Below, piece by piece: positions 13,105-19,396 of a DNA stretch of 19,396 bases (position 1 is its first letter; the number at the start of each line of letters is the position of its first letter). The stretch covers positions 1-19,396 of the forward strand of contig DAOUCM010000386.1 in assembly GCA_034431895.1 (NCBI GenBank), given 5' to 3'. Source of the stretch: JAABUE01 sp034431895 (GTDB lineage Bacteria; Chloroflexota; Anaerolineae; Anaerolineales; Villigracilaceae). Below the pieces are notes generated by a model. It searched no databases, was not told the DNA's origin, and worked only from the letters and a program-made list of their open reading frames with translations. Position numbers and translations under genes: made by a program.

Positions 13105-14106
13105 TTACACCAGAGTCAACCCAATGCCAAACATGGCTGCCAGCAGACTGATCAGCCAAAAGCGCTGCACGATTTGAGTCTCGCTCCAACCCAGCAGTTC
13201 GAAATGCAAGTGAAGGGGCGCCATTTTGAACAGGCGCTTGCCTTTGGTCCATTTGAAATAGGCAATTTGCAGCGTTACACTGAGCGCCTCGCTGAAGGGA
13301 ATGATGCCAATCACCAGCAACATTGGCCATTGACCGGTCATCAAGGCTACCACCGCCAGGGTTGCGCCCAAAGAAAGCGAGCCGGCATCGCCCATGAACA
13401 GTTCGGCCGGGTGGACGTTGAACCACAAAAAGCCGAAGATGGCGCCCACCAGGGTAAAACAAAAGCGCGCCAAATAGATTTGGCCTTGCGCCAGGGCAAT
13501 ACCTCCGTAGGCTACGAAAGCGGTTGCTGTCACCAGGCCGGCCAGACCATCCAGCCCATCGGTGAAGTTGACGGCGTTCGATTCGCTGACGATGATGAAG
13601 GCTGCAATGCCGACATACAGCCAATCGTTCAAATCCAGGCCGCCGCGCACGTGAATGCCGGGCAAGTAGATTTCTGGCACTTCGAGCATATATTTCAGCA
13701 CCCAGGCGGTGCCGATGCCGAGAAAGACTTGCGCCAGGAACTTGACGCGAATGCTCATGCCTTCGCCGCGCCGTTTGCCGCGAATGCCTTGCCAGTCGTC
13801 TATGCCGCCCAAGAGGCCATATCCTACCATCACGATCATCGGCACAAGCACCGAGCGTCCGACCACGTCCAACCCCAACAGGGCCACCGCGTTGAGCAAG
13901 ACGGTCAGCAGCAAGACGGGCAGGATGAACAAGACGCCGCCCATGGTGGGCGTGCCCATTTTGACGGCGTGACGGCCCGGCTCTTCTACGCGGATGAGTT
14001 TGCCAATTTTGAAGTGCCGCAAGATGCGCAGCAACGGCCCGCCCCAAATGACGGTAAGCATGAAAGCCAGACCGGCCAGGCTGAGCGCCAGAGTTGCGTC
14101 TTTCAC
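13105..14106 (-). CDS. mraY: Phospho-N-acetylmuramoyl-pentapeptide transferase MraY
   Basis: MraY is the ten-helix membrane enzyme that transfers phospho-MurNAc-pentapeptide to undecaprenyl phosphate, giving lipid I. The 333-residue protein has GRHAVKMGTPTMGG (45-58), GGIDDWQGIRG with the aspartate pair at 103-104, NAVNFTDGLDGLAG (178-191), FMGDAGSLSLGA (238-249) and HLHFELLGWSE (299-309), the histidine-rich loop. I start it at the GTG at 14106, which overlaps the murF stop as GTGA and has a strong ribosome site. An upstream in-frame ATG at 14205 would add 33 residues encoded inside murF and looks unrelated. Motifs and length are typical. Confidence 0.96.
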   Translation of the reverse strand: MKDATLALSLAGLAFMLTVIWGGPLLRILRHFKIGKLIRVEEPGRHAVKMGTPTMGGVLFILPVLLLTVLLNAVALLGLDVVGRSVLVPMIVMVGYGLLGGIDDWQGIRGKRRGEGMSIRVKFLAQVFLGIGTAWVLKYMLEVPEIYLPGIHVRGGLDLNDWLYVGIAAFIIVSESNAVNFTDGLDGLAGLVTATAFVAYGGIALAQGQIYLARFCFTLVGAIFGFLWFNVHPAELFMGDAGSLSLGATLAVVALMTGQWPMLLVIGIIPFSEALSVTLQIAYFKWTKGKRLFKMAPLHLHFELLGWSETQIVQRFWLISLLAAMFGIGLTLV

Positions 14107-15539
14107 GAGCTCACCTCCAAGGCGTTGATGATGCGATCCATCCGTAAGCCATGCGAGCCTTTGACCAGCACGCTGTCGCCGGCTGACAGGTTCTTGGAAA
14201 GCCATTCGACGATTGGCTCGATGGTCTCGAATTCTTGAATCGAATTTTTCGGCAAGCCGGCGCGGCGGGCTGCTTCGGCAATCAAGTGAGCGCGCTGACC
14301 AAGCGTGAGCAAGATGTTTGCCACTTGTGCCACACGTAAGCCGACCATTTCATGGCCCTGCCGTTCATAGGGGCCAAGTTCGAGCATGTCGCCTAGCACG
14401 GCGATCTTGCGCCCCTCCATCTCGTCCAGCAGATTCAAGGCCGCCAACATGGATTCGGGCGAGGCATTGTAGGTGTCGTCGAGCAGCAAGGCGCCGCTGC
14501 TGCTGCGCACGGCGACCAGGCGTAACTGGGTGTGTCCCTGCCGCAGGCCGTCGAAGATTTCCTGCCAGGTCAGGCCTTCCACCAGTCCAACGGCGGCGGC
14601 GCGCAAGGCGGTATGGACGGAGTGCCGTCCAATCAAGGGTACACGGGCGTGCAAGGTTTCATGTTGATAGTGCAGGCGAAAACGGATACCCTCCAGACCC
14701 AGGCCGGTGACTTCATCAGCCCACAGGTCGGCTTCTGGCGATAAACCATAGAAGAATACCTGGGCGCGGGTTTTCTCTTCCATCTTGCGCACCCACGGGT
14801 CGTCATAGTTCAAAATGGCAATCCCATGCGGGGCGGGCGGCAGGGCCTGGACCAGTTCTGACTTGCCGATGAAGATATTTTCCTGTGAACCGGCGCGCTC
14901 GGCGTGGACGGTGCCAATATTGGTCACTACGCCCACTTGCGGCAGGGCCAAGTCGCACAGGAAGGCAATCTCGCCGGGAACGTAGAAGCCCATCTCCAGC
15001 ACGGCGCGCTCATAACCGCTGGAAAGCCGCAGGATGGACAACGGCAGGCCAATTTCGTTGTTCAGATTGCCGGGACTTTTCAAGGTGTGGTACCGCTGGC
15101 TCAATACTTCGGCGGTCATCTCTTTAGTGGTGGATTTCCCCACGCTGCCGGTGATGCCGATGACACGCACGTCGAGCTTGCGGCGCCAAAAGCGGGCAAT
15201 TTGTTGCAAGGCTGCCAGGGTGTTTTCTACTCGCAGGCATAGGGGGGCGTCGAGTTGACCGGCTACGCTTGCGGCCCAGTCTCCGGCGGCAGGCAGGTTG
15301 CGCAAGTCAAGAGAGTGAAACGAGGCTTCCACGTCGCGTTGGATGAGCGCTAAGGAGGCCCCGCGCTTGAAAGCCTCGGGCAAGAAGTCATGTCCATCCA
15401 CGCGCTCGCCGGGAATAGCCACGAACAATGAGCCAGGGATGACCTGACGCGAATCGATGGCCGCCTCTGTGATGACCGTCTTGGCGGCCTCGAGGCGGAT
15501 GTTGGTCAGGGCTTCTAGCACATCGGCAAGTGTGAGCAT
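14103..15539 (-). CDS. murF: UDP-N-acetylmuramoyl-tripeptide--D-alanyl-D-alanine ligase MurF
   Basis: MurF is the cytoplasmic ligase that adds the D-Ala-D-Ala made by Ddl to UDP-MurNAc-tripeptide. The 478-residue protein has the N-terminal AAIDSRQVIPGSLFVAIPG and DGHDFLPEAFKRGA, shared by MurE and MurF. The P-loop GITGSVGKSTTKE (128-140) is followed by SPGNLNNEIGLPL, a MurF rather than MurE marker. ERAVLEMGFYVPGEI and the late LLLDDTYNASPESMLAAL plus IAVLGDMLELGP also identify MurF. The C-terminus ends with SVLVKGSHGLRMDRI. Length is normal. It follows ftsI after ten bases and overlaps mraY at GTGA. In many dcw clusters murE sits between ftsI and murF; here it is absent. Confidence 0.96.
   Translation of the reverse strand: MLTLADVLEALTNIRLEAAKTVITEAAIDSRQVIPGSLFVAIPGERVDGHDFLPEAFKRGASLALIQRDVEASFHSLDLRNLPAAGDWAASVAGQLDAPLCLRVENTLAALQQIARFWRRKLDVRVIGITGSVGKSTTKEMTAEVLSQRYHTLKSPGNLNNEIGLPLSILRLSSGYERAVLEMGFYVPGEIAFLCDLALPQVGVVTNIGTVHAERAGSQENIFIGKSELVQALPPAPHGIAILNYDDPWVRKMEEKTRAQVFFYGLSPEADLWADEVTGLGLEGIRFRLHYQHETLHARVPLIGRHSVHTALRAAAVGLVEGLTWQEIFDGLRQGHTQLRLVAVRSSSGALLLDDTYNASPESMLAALNLLDEMEGRKIAVLGDMLELGPYERQGHEMVGLRVAQVANILLTLGQRAHLIAEAARRAGLPKNSIQEFETIEPIVEWLSKNLSAGDSVLVKGSHGLRMDRIINALEVSS
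14111..14118 (-). promoter_or_regulatory. Ribosome binding site deciding the mraY GTG start
   Basis: GGAGGTGA on the minus strand, with GGAGG seven bases before the GTG at 14106. It lies in the last codons of murF and supports a translationally coupled GTG start rather than the ATG at 14205. Confidence 0.85.
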
Positions 15540-15549
15540 GACAATCTCT

Positions 15550-17295
15550 TCACGGAGCGTTCAATTGCAGCCGTACAGCATCGGGCGGAATATCGAGCAA
15601 GACGACCGTTTTCTGGGCTACGGTGGAGAAGACAGGCGCGGCGGTCTCCGATCCCCAAATGGAGGCGCTTGGGCGCTCCAGCCAAACGTAAATCATGAAC
15701 TGCGGGTCATCCACAGGTCCCCAGCCAATGAAGGAGGCGTTGGTTTGGTAGGCGTCATAAAAGCCGTAAGGCGTGGGGATCTGGGCAGTGCCGGTCTTGC
15801 CGGCCATGCGGTAACCCGGCACCAGCGCCTGCGAGGATTCGGCTTCCAGCGAAAGGGCCAGCATTTCGTTCAAGGTGGCGGCAGTTTCTGGCTTGATGGG
15901 CGAGCCGGCGTATTGAGGCGATACAGTGAATTGATGGCCGTCGCGCAGTTGGGCGTACAAGACATGCGGCGTCACCATGCGCCCGCTGTTGGCAATAGCG
16001 GTGGCGGCGGTCATCAGTTGGATGGGAGTGAGGGCAACGCCTTGTCCAAAGGAATTCGTCCCCAGGTCGACCGGATACCAGTCCGCATCGCCCGGCAACT
16101 TGAGCCTGCCGGCCGCTTCCCCGGCCAGGTCTATGCCTGTGGGTTTCCCCAGCCCAAACAAGTTCATATAACCGTAAAAAGTCTGTGGCCCCATTTGGGT
16201 AGCCAGCCAGGCCATGCAAACGTTGAGCGAGTGTTGCAAACAGCCAACCATGTTTTGCAGGCCCCAGGCTTCTTCGTTCCAGTTCTTGATGGTTTCGCCG
16301 CCCACTTGAATCGAACCGGTATCCAGGTAAGTGGTTTCGGGGGTGACCAGCCCGGAGTCAAGCGCAGCCGCCATGGTCAGTATCTTGACGACCGAACCAG
16401 GTTCGTAGGGCATGGTCACAGGGCGGTTGAATTCGCTGGCATTGTCGTAGATAGAACCGTATTGCCAGAAGGCATTCAAATCCATGCGCGGCGTAGAGGC
16501 CATGCCCAGCACCTCGCCGTTTTTGGGATTGAGGACCACGATGGCGCCATGCTGCGCCCCATAGGTAGATAGGGCCTCGTCTAAGATGGCCTCCAGCGCA
16601 TCCTGGAGTTCCCGGTCGATCGTGAGAATCAGGCTGGTGCCATTGGGGATGCGGGGGATTTCTACGGCGCGGTTCGGGTCAGATGGCACCCACAATTGTA
16701 CGGGCTGTCCGGCCAGCAGGTCGTTGTATTTTTCTTCGACGCCAAAGTAGCCGCGCCCCTCGCGGTTGACAAAGCCCAAGATGTTGGAAGCCAGCGCGCC
16801 CTCTGGATAACTGCGCTGCAAGCGAACGTGGAATTCAAGGCCGGCCAGGCTGGGAAGGGCGGATGGCTGAGCGGCTAATTCTTCCTTTAAGCCCTCCAGA
16901 TAAGCAACGGCATGGGGATCGGCAAAATTGTCTATCACCAGGTAGGCAATTCCTTCGGGAGGGTTGAGGAGATTGGTATAAACCTGGTCATAGTCTTTGC
17001 CTAGATTGACGCTGACGGCCAGGGCGATGCTGTGCGGGTCGCGCATGGCTTCCAGGTCAACGCCCACTTCGTAGACGCTCTGGTTGCCGGCCAACAAGTG
17101 ACCGTTGCGGTCGTAGATTTCGCCGCGTTCAGGGTAGTACGTTTTCCACTCGCCGGCAAAGGCGTTTGCTTGCTGGCGGAATTGCTCCGCTTCGGCGCTG
17201 GCCTGGATGCGTACCATTTGCAACACGATGGCGACCGCCGCCAGGGCCAGGCAGGCGTTCAAAATCAATGAGCGCCAGGCGTATTGCTGTCTCAC
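15550..17295 (-). CDS. ftsI: Septal transpeptidase, class B penicillin-binding protein (FtsI/PBP2b type)
   Basis: FtsI cross-links septal peptidoglycan made by FtsW. The 581-residue protein has a short cytoplasmic N-terminus, one membrane helix at about 9-28, and the class B dimerisation motif RGEIYDRNGHLLA (57-69). The transpeptidase triad is complete: SVVK (301-304) with the acylated serine, SLN (356-358) and KTGT (500-503). GYFGVEEKYNDLLAG and the MASTPRMDLNAF segment are also typical. There are no PASTA repeats and the protein ends soon after the catalytic domain. The GTG start at 17295 overlaps the ftsL stop as GTGA. The pairing with ftsL upstream and its place in the cluster favour the divisome enzyme over the elongation PBP2. 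Confidence 0.95.
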   Translation of the reverse strand: MRQQYAWRSLILNACLALAAVAIVLQMVRIQASAEAEQFRQQANAFAGEWKTYYPERGEIYDRNGHLLAGNQSVYEVGVDLEAMRDPHSIALAVSVNLGKDYDQVYTNLLNPPEGIAYLVIDNFADPHAVAYLEGLKEELAAQPSALPSLAGLEFHVRLQRSYPEGALASNILGFVNREGRGYFGVEEKYNDLLAGQPVQLWVPSDPNRAVEIPRIPNGTSLILTIDRELQDALEAILDEALSTYGAQHGAIVVLNPKNGEVLGMASTPRMDLNAFWQYGSIYDNASEFNRPVTMPYEPGSVVKILTMAAALDSGLVTPETTYLDTGSIQVGGETIKNWNEEAWGLQNMVGCLQHSLNVCMAWLATQMGPQTFYGYMNLFGLGKPTGIDLAGEAAGRLKLPGDADWYPVDLGTNSFGQGVALTPIQLMTAATAIANSGRMVTPHVLYAQLRDGHQFTVSPQYAGSPIKPETAATLNEMLALSLEAESSQALVPGYRMAGKTGTAQIPTPYGFYDAYQTNASFIGWGPVDDPQFMIYVWLERPSASIWGSETAAPVFSTVAQKTVVLLDIPPDAVRLQLNAP

Positions 17296-17780
17296 GGCAG
17301 GCCTCCAGGGAGTTGCAGGCGTTCGTCTAGCCAGTCTAGCAGAGACTGATTGTATTCCTGCCGCAGCGTGGGAGCGCTGGGCCTGAGTGCTGGCGCGCTG
17401 GCCAGCAAGGCGGCCTGTGGAGCGGTATATCCTGGTACTACCAGGTATTCCACTTCCTCCGGCTGTACGGGGCGAAAGCCCATTTCATAGGCGCGCCGTT
17501 CGATTTCCTCTTGCGAGGTCAGGCGCGCCAGTTCGGTTTGCAAATCAGCATTTTTGTATTGGGTGACAAGAATTTCTTCCCGCAAGTCTTGAATTTGACG
17601 CCCCAGGATGGCGGCTTGCGAGGTCACCATCAGATATAAAGCGGCCACGGCGGCAAATCCAAGAGTGAGCGACAGGAAAAGACTCACCCATTGGCGCTGC
17701 ATACGCCAGGGCGCTTGTTTGAAGGCGTGAGAGAAGGAATACACTGAGTTCATGATGACCTGAATATGGGCGATGGTCAT
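17292..17780 (-). CDS. ftsL: FtsL/DivIC-like bitopic division protein
   Basis: FtsL-type proteins are small single-pass membrane proteins whose coiled coil binds FtsQ and FtsB/DivIC and activates FtsW-FtsI. The 162-residue product has a cytoplasmic N-terminus of about 30 residues and one membrane helix at about 31-52. A coiled coil at about 56-90 (RQIQDLREEI, KNADLQTELARL) is followed by IERRAYEMGFRPVQPEEVEYLVVPG, the usual short tail motif after the coil. About 45 further Ala/Pro-rich residues follow, more than in typical FtsL. Start choice: the ATG at 17780 has AAGGA five bases upstream; the ATG at 17753 has only a weak site; an earlier start at 17867 would overlap rsmH and is unlikely. Position between rsmH and ftsI supports FtsL. 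Sequence identity in this family is low, so the call rests on layout. Confidence 0.85.
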   Translation of the reverse strand: MTIAHIQVIMNSVYSFSHAFKQAPWRMQRQWVSLFLSLTLGFAAVAALYLMVTSQAAILGRQIQDLREEILVTQYKNADLQTELARLTSQEEIERRAYEMGFRPVQPEEVEYLVVPGYTAPQAALLASAPALRPSAPTLRQEYNQSLLDWLDERLQLPGGLP

Positions 17781-17796
17781 CGCTGTCCTTGCGTAT

Positions 17797-17835
17797 CCTT
17801 GCGAGGGCTTTGCTGCGGGGCAAGCCTTTGCAAGG
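17797..17835. repeat. Nested hairpin between rsmH and ftsL
   Basis: CCTTGC (17797-17802) is complementary to GCAAGG (17830-17835), and a GGCTT/AAGCC pair lies inside. This fills the 70-base gap between rsmH and ftsL. On the minus strand no T-run follows, so it is more likely a processing or stability element than a terminator. Confidence 0.35.
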
Positions 17836-17850
17836 GCGTAAAATGGGTGG

Positions 17851-18762
17851 TTATAACTTTTCGACAATGCGCAATTTTGCGCTGCGCGCCCTCGGGTTGG
17901 CGCTGATTTCGTCCGCGCCGGGGATAAGCGGTTTGCGGTTGACCTCTTTCAGCGTTGCGCGGTGCCCGCAGGTACAAATGGGCTGGCGCGGCGGGCAGAG
18001 ACAGTTACGGCTTTCACGGCGGAAGTATTCTTTGACCAGACGGTCTTCCAACGAGTGAAAGGAGATGACCGCCAGCCTCCCACCGGACCTCAAACTGGCT
18101 ACCGCTTTCGGAAGCGCCGCCTCGACTTGTTCCAATTCCGCGTTTACGGCGATACGCAGTGCCTGGAAGGTCTGCGTGGCGGGATGGATGCGTCCGCGGC
18201 GGGGCAAGAGAGCCTCGATAACGGAGGCAAGTTCGAGCGTGGTGCGAAGCGGCCGGGCGCCGACGATGGCGTGGGCAATGCGGCGGGCAGCAGGTTCCTC
18301 GCCGTAACGATAGAGCAAGTCCGCCAGTTCGTCTTCTGGCAATTCGTTGACCAAGTCGGCAGCGGTCAGGGCAGAATGCGGGTCGAAGCGCATGTCCAGC
18401 GGCGCGTCATGCGAGAAGGAAAAACCGCGCTCGGGCGTGTCCAACTGCATAGACGAAAGCCCCAAATCGAGCAAGATGCCGTCCACCGTCTGCCAGTCCA
18501 GTTTAGCCAACTGCTCTGGCAAGGAGGCGTAAGAGGCCTGCGCCAGGCAGACGCGCTCCCCGTAAGGAGCCAAGGTCTCGCGGGCAAGCGCCAACGCCTG
18601 TGGGTCTACGTCCAACCCTAACAGACGCCCGCCTGGCGCGCTGGCCTCCAGGATGCCGCGAGCATGTCCGCCCGCGCCGACTGTGCCGTCTACGTAGCGC
18701 CCCCCGTTTTTGGGCTGCAACGCAAGTATAGTTTCATGGTAAAGAACAGGCTGATGCGGCAT
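17851..18762 (-). CDS. rsmH: 16S rRNA (cytosine(1402)-N(4))-methyltransferase RsmH (MraW)
   Basis: RsmH methylates N4 of C1402 in the 16S rRNA decoding centre using S-adenosylmethionine. The 303-residue protein begins MPHQPVLYHETI and has the SAM-binding VDGTVGAGGHARGIL, GLDVDPQALA and ILLDLGLSSMQLD. The family blocks RGFSFSHDAPLDMRFD, HPATQTFQALRIAVN and VISFHSLEDRLVKEYFR are all present, followed by the C-terminal cysteine-containing segment CLCPPRQPICTCG. It starts 15 bases after the mraZ stop; no clear Shine-Dalgarno is visible in that gap, so translation may be coupled to mraZ. Length and motifs are normal, and mraZ-rsmH is the conserved head of dcw clusters. Confidence 0.97.
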   Translation of the reverse strand: MPHQPVLYHETILALQPKNGGRYVDGTVGAGGHARGILEASAPGGRLLGLDVDPQALALARETLAPYGERVCLAQASYASLPEQLAKLDWQTVDGILLDLGLSSMQLDTPERGFSFSHDAPLDMRFDPHSALTAADLVNELPEDELADLLYRYGEEPAARRIAHAIVGARPLRTTLELASVIEALLPRRGRIHPATQTFQALRIAVNAELEQVEAALPKAVASLRSGGRLAVISFHSLEDRLVKEYFRRESRNCLCPPRQPICTCGHRATLKEVNRKPLIPGADEISANPRARSAKLRIVEKL

Positions 18763-18777
18763 GGTTGCGTGTACGTT

Positions 18778-19224
18778 TCACGCACCTTTACCCGATAAAT
18801 CCAATGCCGAGAAGCGTTGATTGTTGGCTTCGGTGTTGTGAATTTGTTCCATTTGATTATTCCAGTCTGCCGGCGTCCAGACTTCGAAGTATTCGCCTTG
18901 GCCGGCGACGATGGCTTCTCCGTCCAATCCGATGAACTGGCGCAGGTTTTGCGGGACGAGGATGCGCCCGACTTTGTCCACTTCTATCGGATAGGCGTTG
19001 GACAGGATGAGGCGGCGCAGCAAGCGGGCGGTGGGATCGGCCAGGTTCATGGCGTTGATGCGTTGGTAGACTTGTGAAAAGTAGGCTTCGGTCATCACCA
19101 TCAGGCAGCGGTCGAAGCCCTGTGTGATATAAGCGGCGTTGCCTTCCAGCGTTTGACGGAAGGGCGCCGGAATCATCAAGCGGCCTTTCTCGTCGAGGTT
19201 GTGCTGGAACTGACCCAAGAACAT
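18778..19224 (-). CDS. mraZ: Transcriptional regulator MraZ
   Basis: MraZ is a ring-forming DNA-binding protein with two AbrB-like half domains that represses the dcw operon in the bacteria studied. The 148-residue protein begins MFLGQFQHNLDEKGRLMIPA and contains both conserved DxxxR motifs, DEKGR (11-15) and DKVGR (83-87), each followed by a hydrophobic-Pro turn. Length is standard. I start it at the ATG at 19224 because this is exactly where family members begin. A longer frame from a GTG at 19299 would start inside the promoter and operator and adds 25 residues with no family resemblance. It is the first gene of the operon and is preceded by direct repeats resembling MraZ boxes, so autoregulation is likely. 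Confidence 0.97.
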   Translation of the reverse strand: MFLGQFQHNLDEKGRLMIPAPFRQTLEGNAAYITQGFDRCLMVMTEAYFSQVYQRINAMNLADPTARLLRRLILSNAYPIEVDKVGRILVPQNLRQFIGLDGEAIVAGQGEYFEVWTPADWNNQMEQIHNTEANNQRFSALDLSGKGA

Positions 19225-19250
19225 TAGTTCTAATACTCCATTTAATGGGC

Positions 19251-19272
19251 GAACGCCGGGGGACCGGCGTTC
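19251..19272 (-). promoter_or_regulatory. Perfect hairpin in the mraZ leader
   Basis: GAACGCCGG (19251-19259), four-base loop, CCGGCGTTC (19264-19272) form a 9-bp perfect stem in the 5' untranslated region. It lies between the MraZ boxes and the ATG, ending 26 bases before the start codon. It is not followed by a T-run. It may stabilise the operon message or affect mraZ translation. Confidence 0.5.
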
Positions 19273-19273
19273 C

Positions 19274-19298
19274 TGCCACTTTCTACCACTTTTTCCCA
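19274..19298 (-). promoter_or_regulatory. Probable MraZ operator: three direct repeats with 10-bp period
   Basis: On the minus strand TGGGA (19298-19294), TGGTA (19288-19284) and TGGCA (19278-19274) are each separated by five A-rich bases (AAAAG, GAAAG). This matches the known MraZ box layout, TGGGN repeats with 5-bp spacers upstream of mraZ. The boxes begin one base past the -10 and cover the expected transcription start, so bound MraZ would block the promoter. Only the first box has the full TGGG; the other two are TGG. Confidence 0.8.
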
Positions 19299-19299
19299 C

Positions 19300-19328
19300 A
19301 TTATACTTATTTTATGGGTAAAAAGCAA
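19300..19328 (-). promoter_or_regulatory. Main dcw operon promoter
   Basis: On the minus strand TTGCTT (19328-19323) is followed after exactly 17 bases by a perfect TATAAT (19305-19300). The spacer is AT-rich, unlike the GC-rich coding surroundings. The predicted start lies within the MraZ boxes, about 70 bases before the mraZ ATG. I see no other feature in the remaining 68 bases to the window edge. Confidence 0.8.
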
Positions 19329-19396
19329 GTAGTACTTTTGGATTCCCCCACCCGTTGAGCGCTTTGCGACCGATCTGCAATGCTTTCTTTTCTCGC

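Noticed and set aside
13103..14047. N-terminal extension making a 788-residue MurD
   Set aside because: The extra part is translated from another frame of mraY. The true MurD start (MTDWSGKRILILG) is at 13102.
14103..15539. Reading this gene as murE, or as a MurE/MurF fusion
   Set aside because: It has the MurF-type NLNNEIG and DDTYNASPES motifs and the length of a single ligase.
19225..19299. Longer MraZ from a GTG at 19299
   Set aside because: It would begin inside the promoter and operator; family members start at MFLGQF-type sequence.

Overview
The window is almost entirely one division and cell-wall (dcw) operon, read on the minus strand from a promoter at the right edge towards the left. 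In transcription order it carries mraZ, rsmH, ftsL, ftsI, murF, mraY, murD, ftsW, murG, a CvpA-like membrane protein gene, murC, a 67-codon unknown, murB, a four-helix-bundle (IVP/Avd-like) protein gene inside heptamer repeats, ddl, ftsQ, ftsA and ftsZ. A separate minus-strand membrane protein gene runs off the left edge. The GC-rich sequence, this gene order (a CvpA-like gene between murG and murC, a complete fts set, murE absent) and the protein flavour suggest Chloroflexota, most likely an Anaerolineae-like bacterium. That assignment is inferred from memory of family features; no search was done.

Region by region. 19224-19328: a near-consensus sigma-70 promoter, then three 10-bp-spaced TGG boxes that look like the MraZ operator, then a 9-bp leader hairpin. 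13102-19224: mraZ to mraY, mostly with overlapping or nearly touching genes. 8907-13102: murD, ftsW, murG and the CvpA-like gene, all overlapping. 6226-8844: murC, a small ORF and murB, with palindromes in the gap after murC. 5633-6232: the atypical insert, a four-helix-bundle gene flanked by two arrays of 7-bp repeats in inverted orientation. The murB stop codon lies inside one array and the ddl start codon touches the other. 899-5632: ddl, ftsQ, ftsA, ftsZ. 405-898: no gene, but a dense set of inverted repeats including a 17-bp perfect closing helix. 1-404: the 5' part of an unrecognised membrane protein gene with its own, possibly leaderless, promoter.

Together the genes make peptidoglycan precursors and build the divisome. 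MurB, MurC, MurD and MurF with Ddl build UDP-MurNAc-pentapeptide. MraY and MurG make lipid I and lipid II. FtsW and FtsI polymerise and cross-link. FtsZ, FtsA, FtsQ and FtsL assemble the ring. RsmH methylates 16S rRNA and MraZ probably represses the operon. The MurE step is missing from the cluster and must be encoded elsewhere.

The least explained parts are the four-helix-bundle/heptamer insert at 5633-6232 and the structured inverted-repeat element at 454-743.
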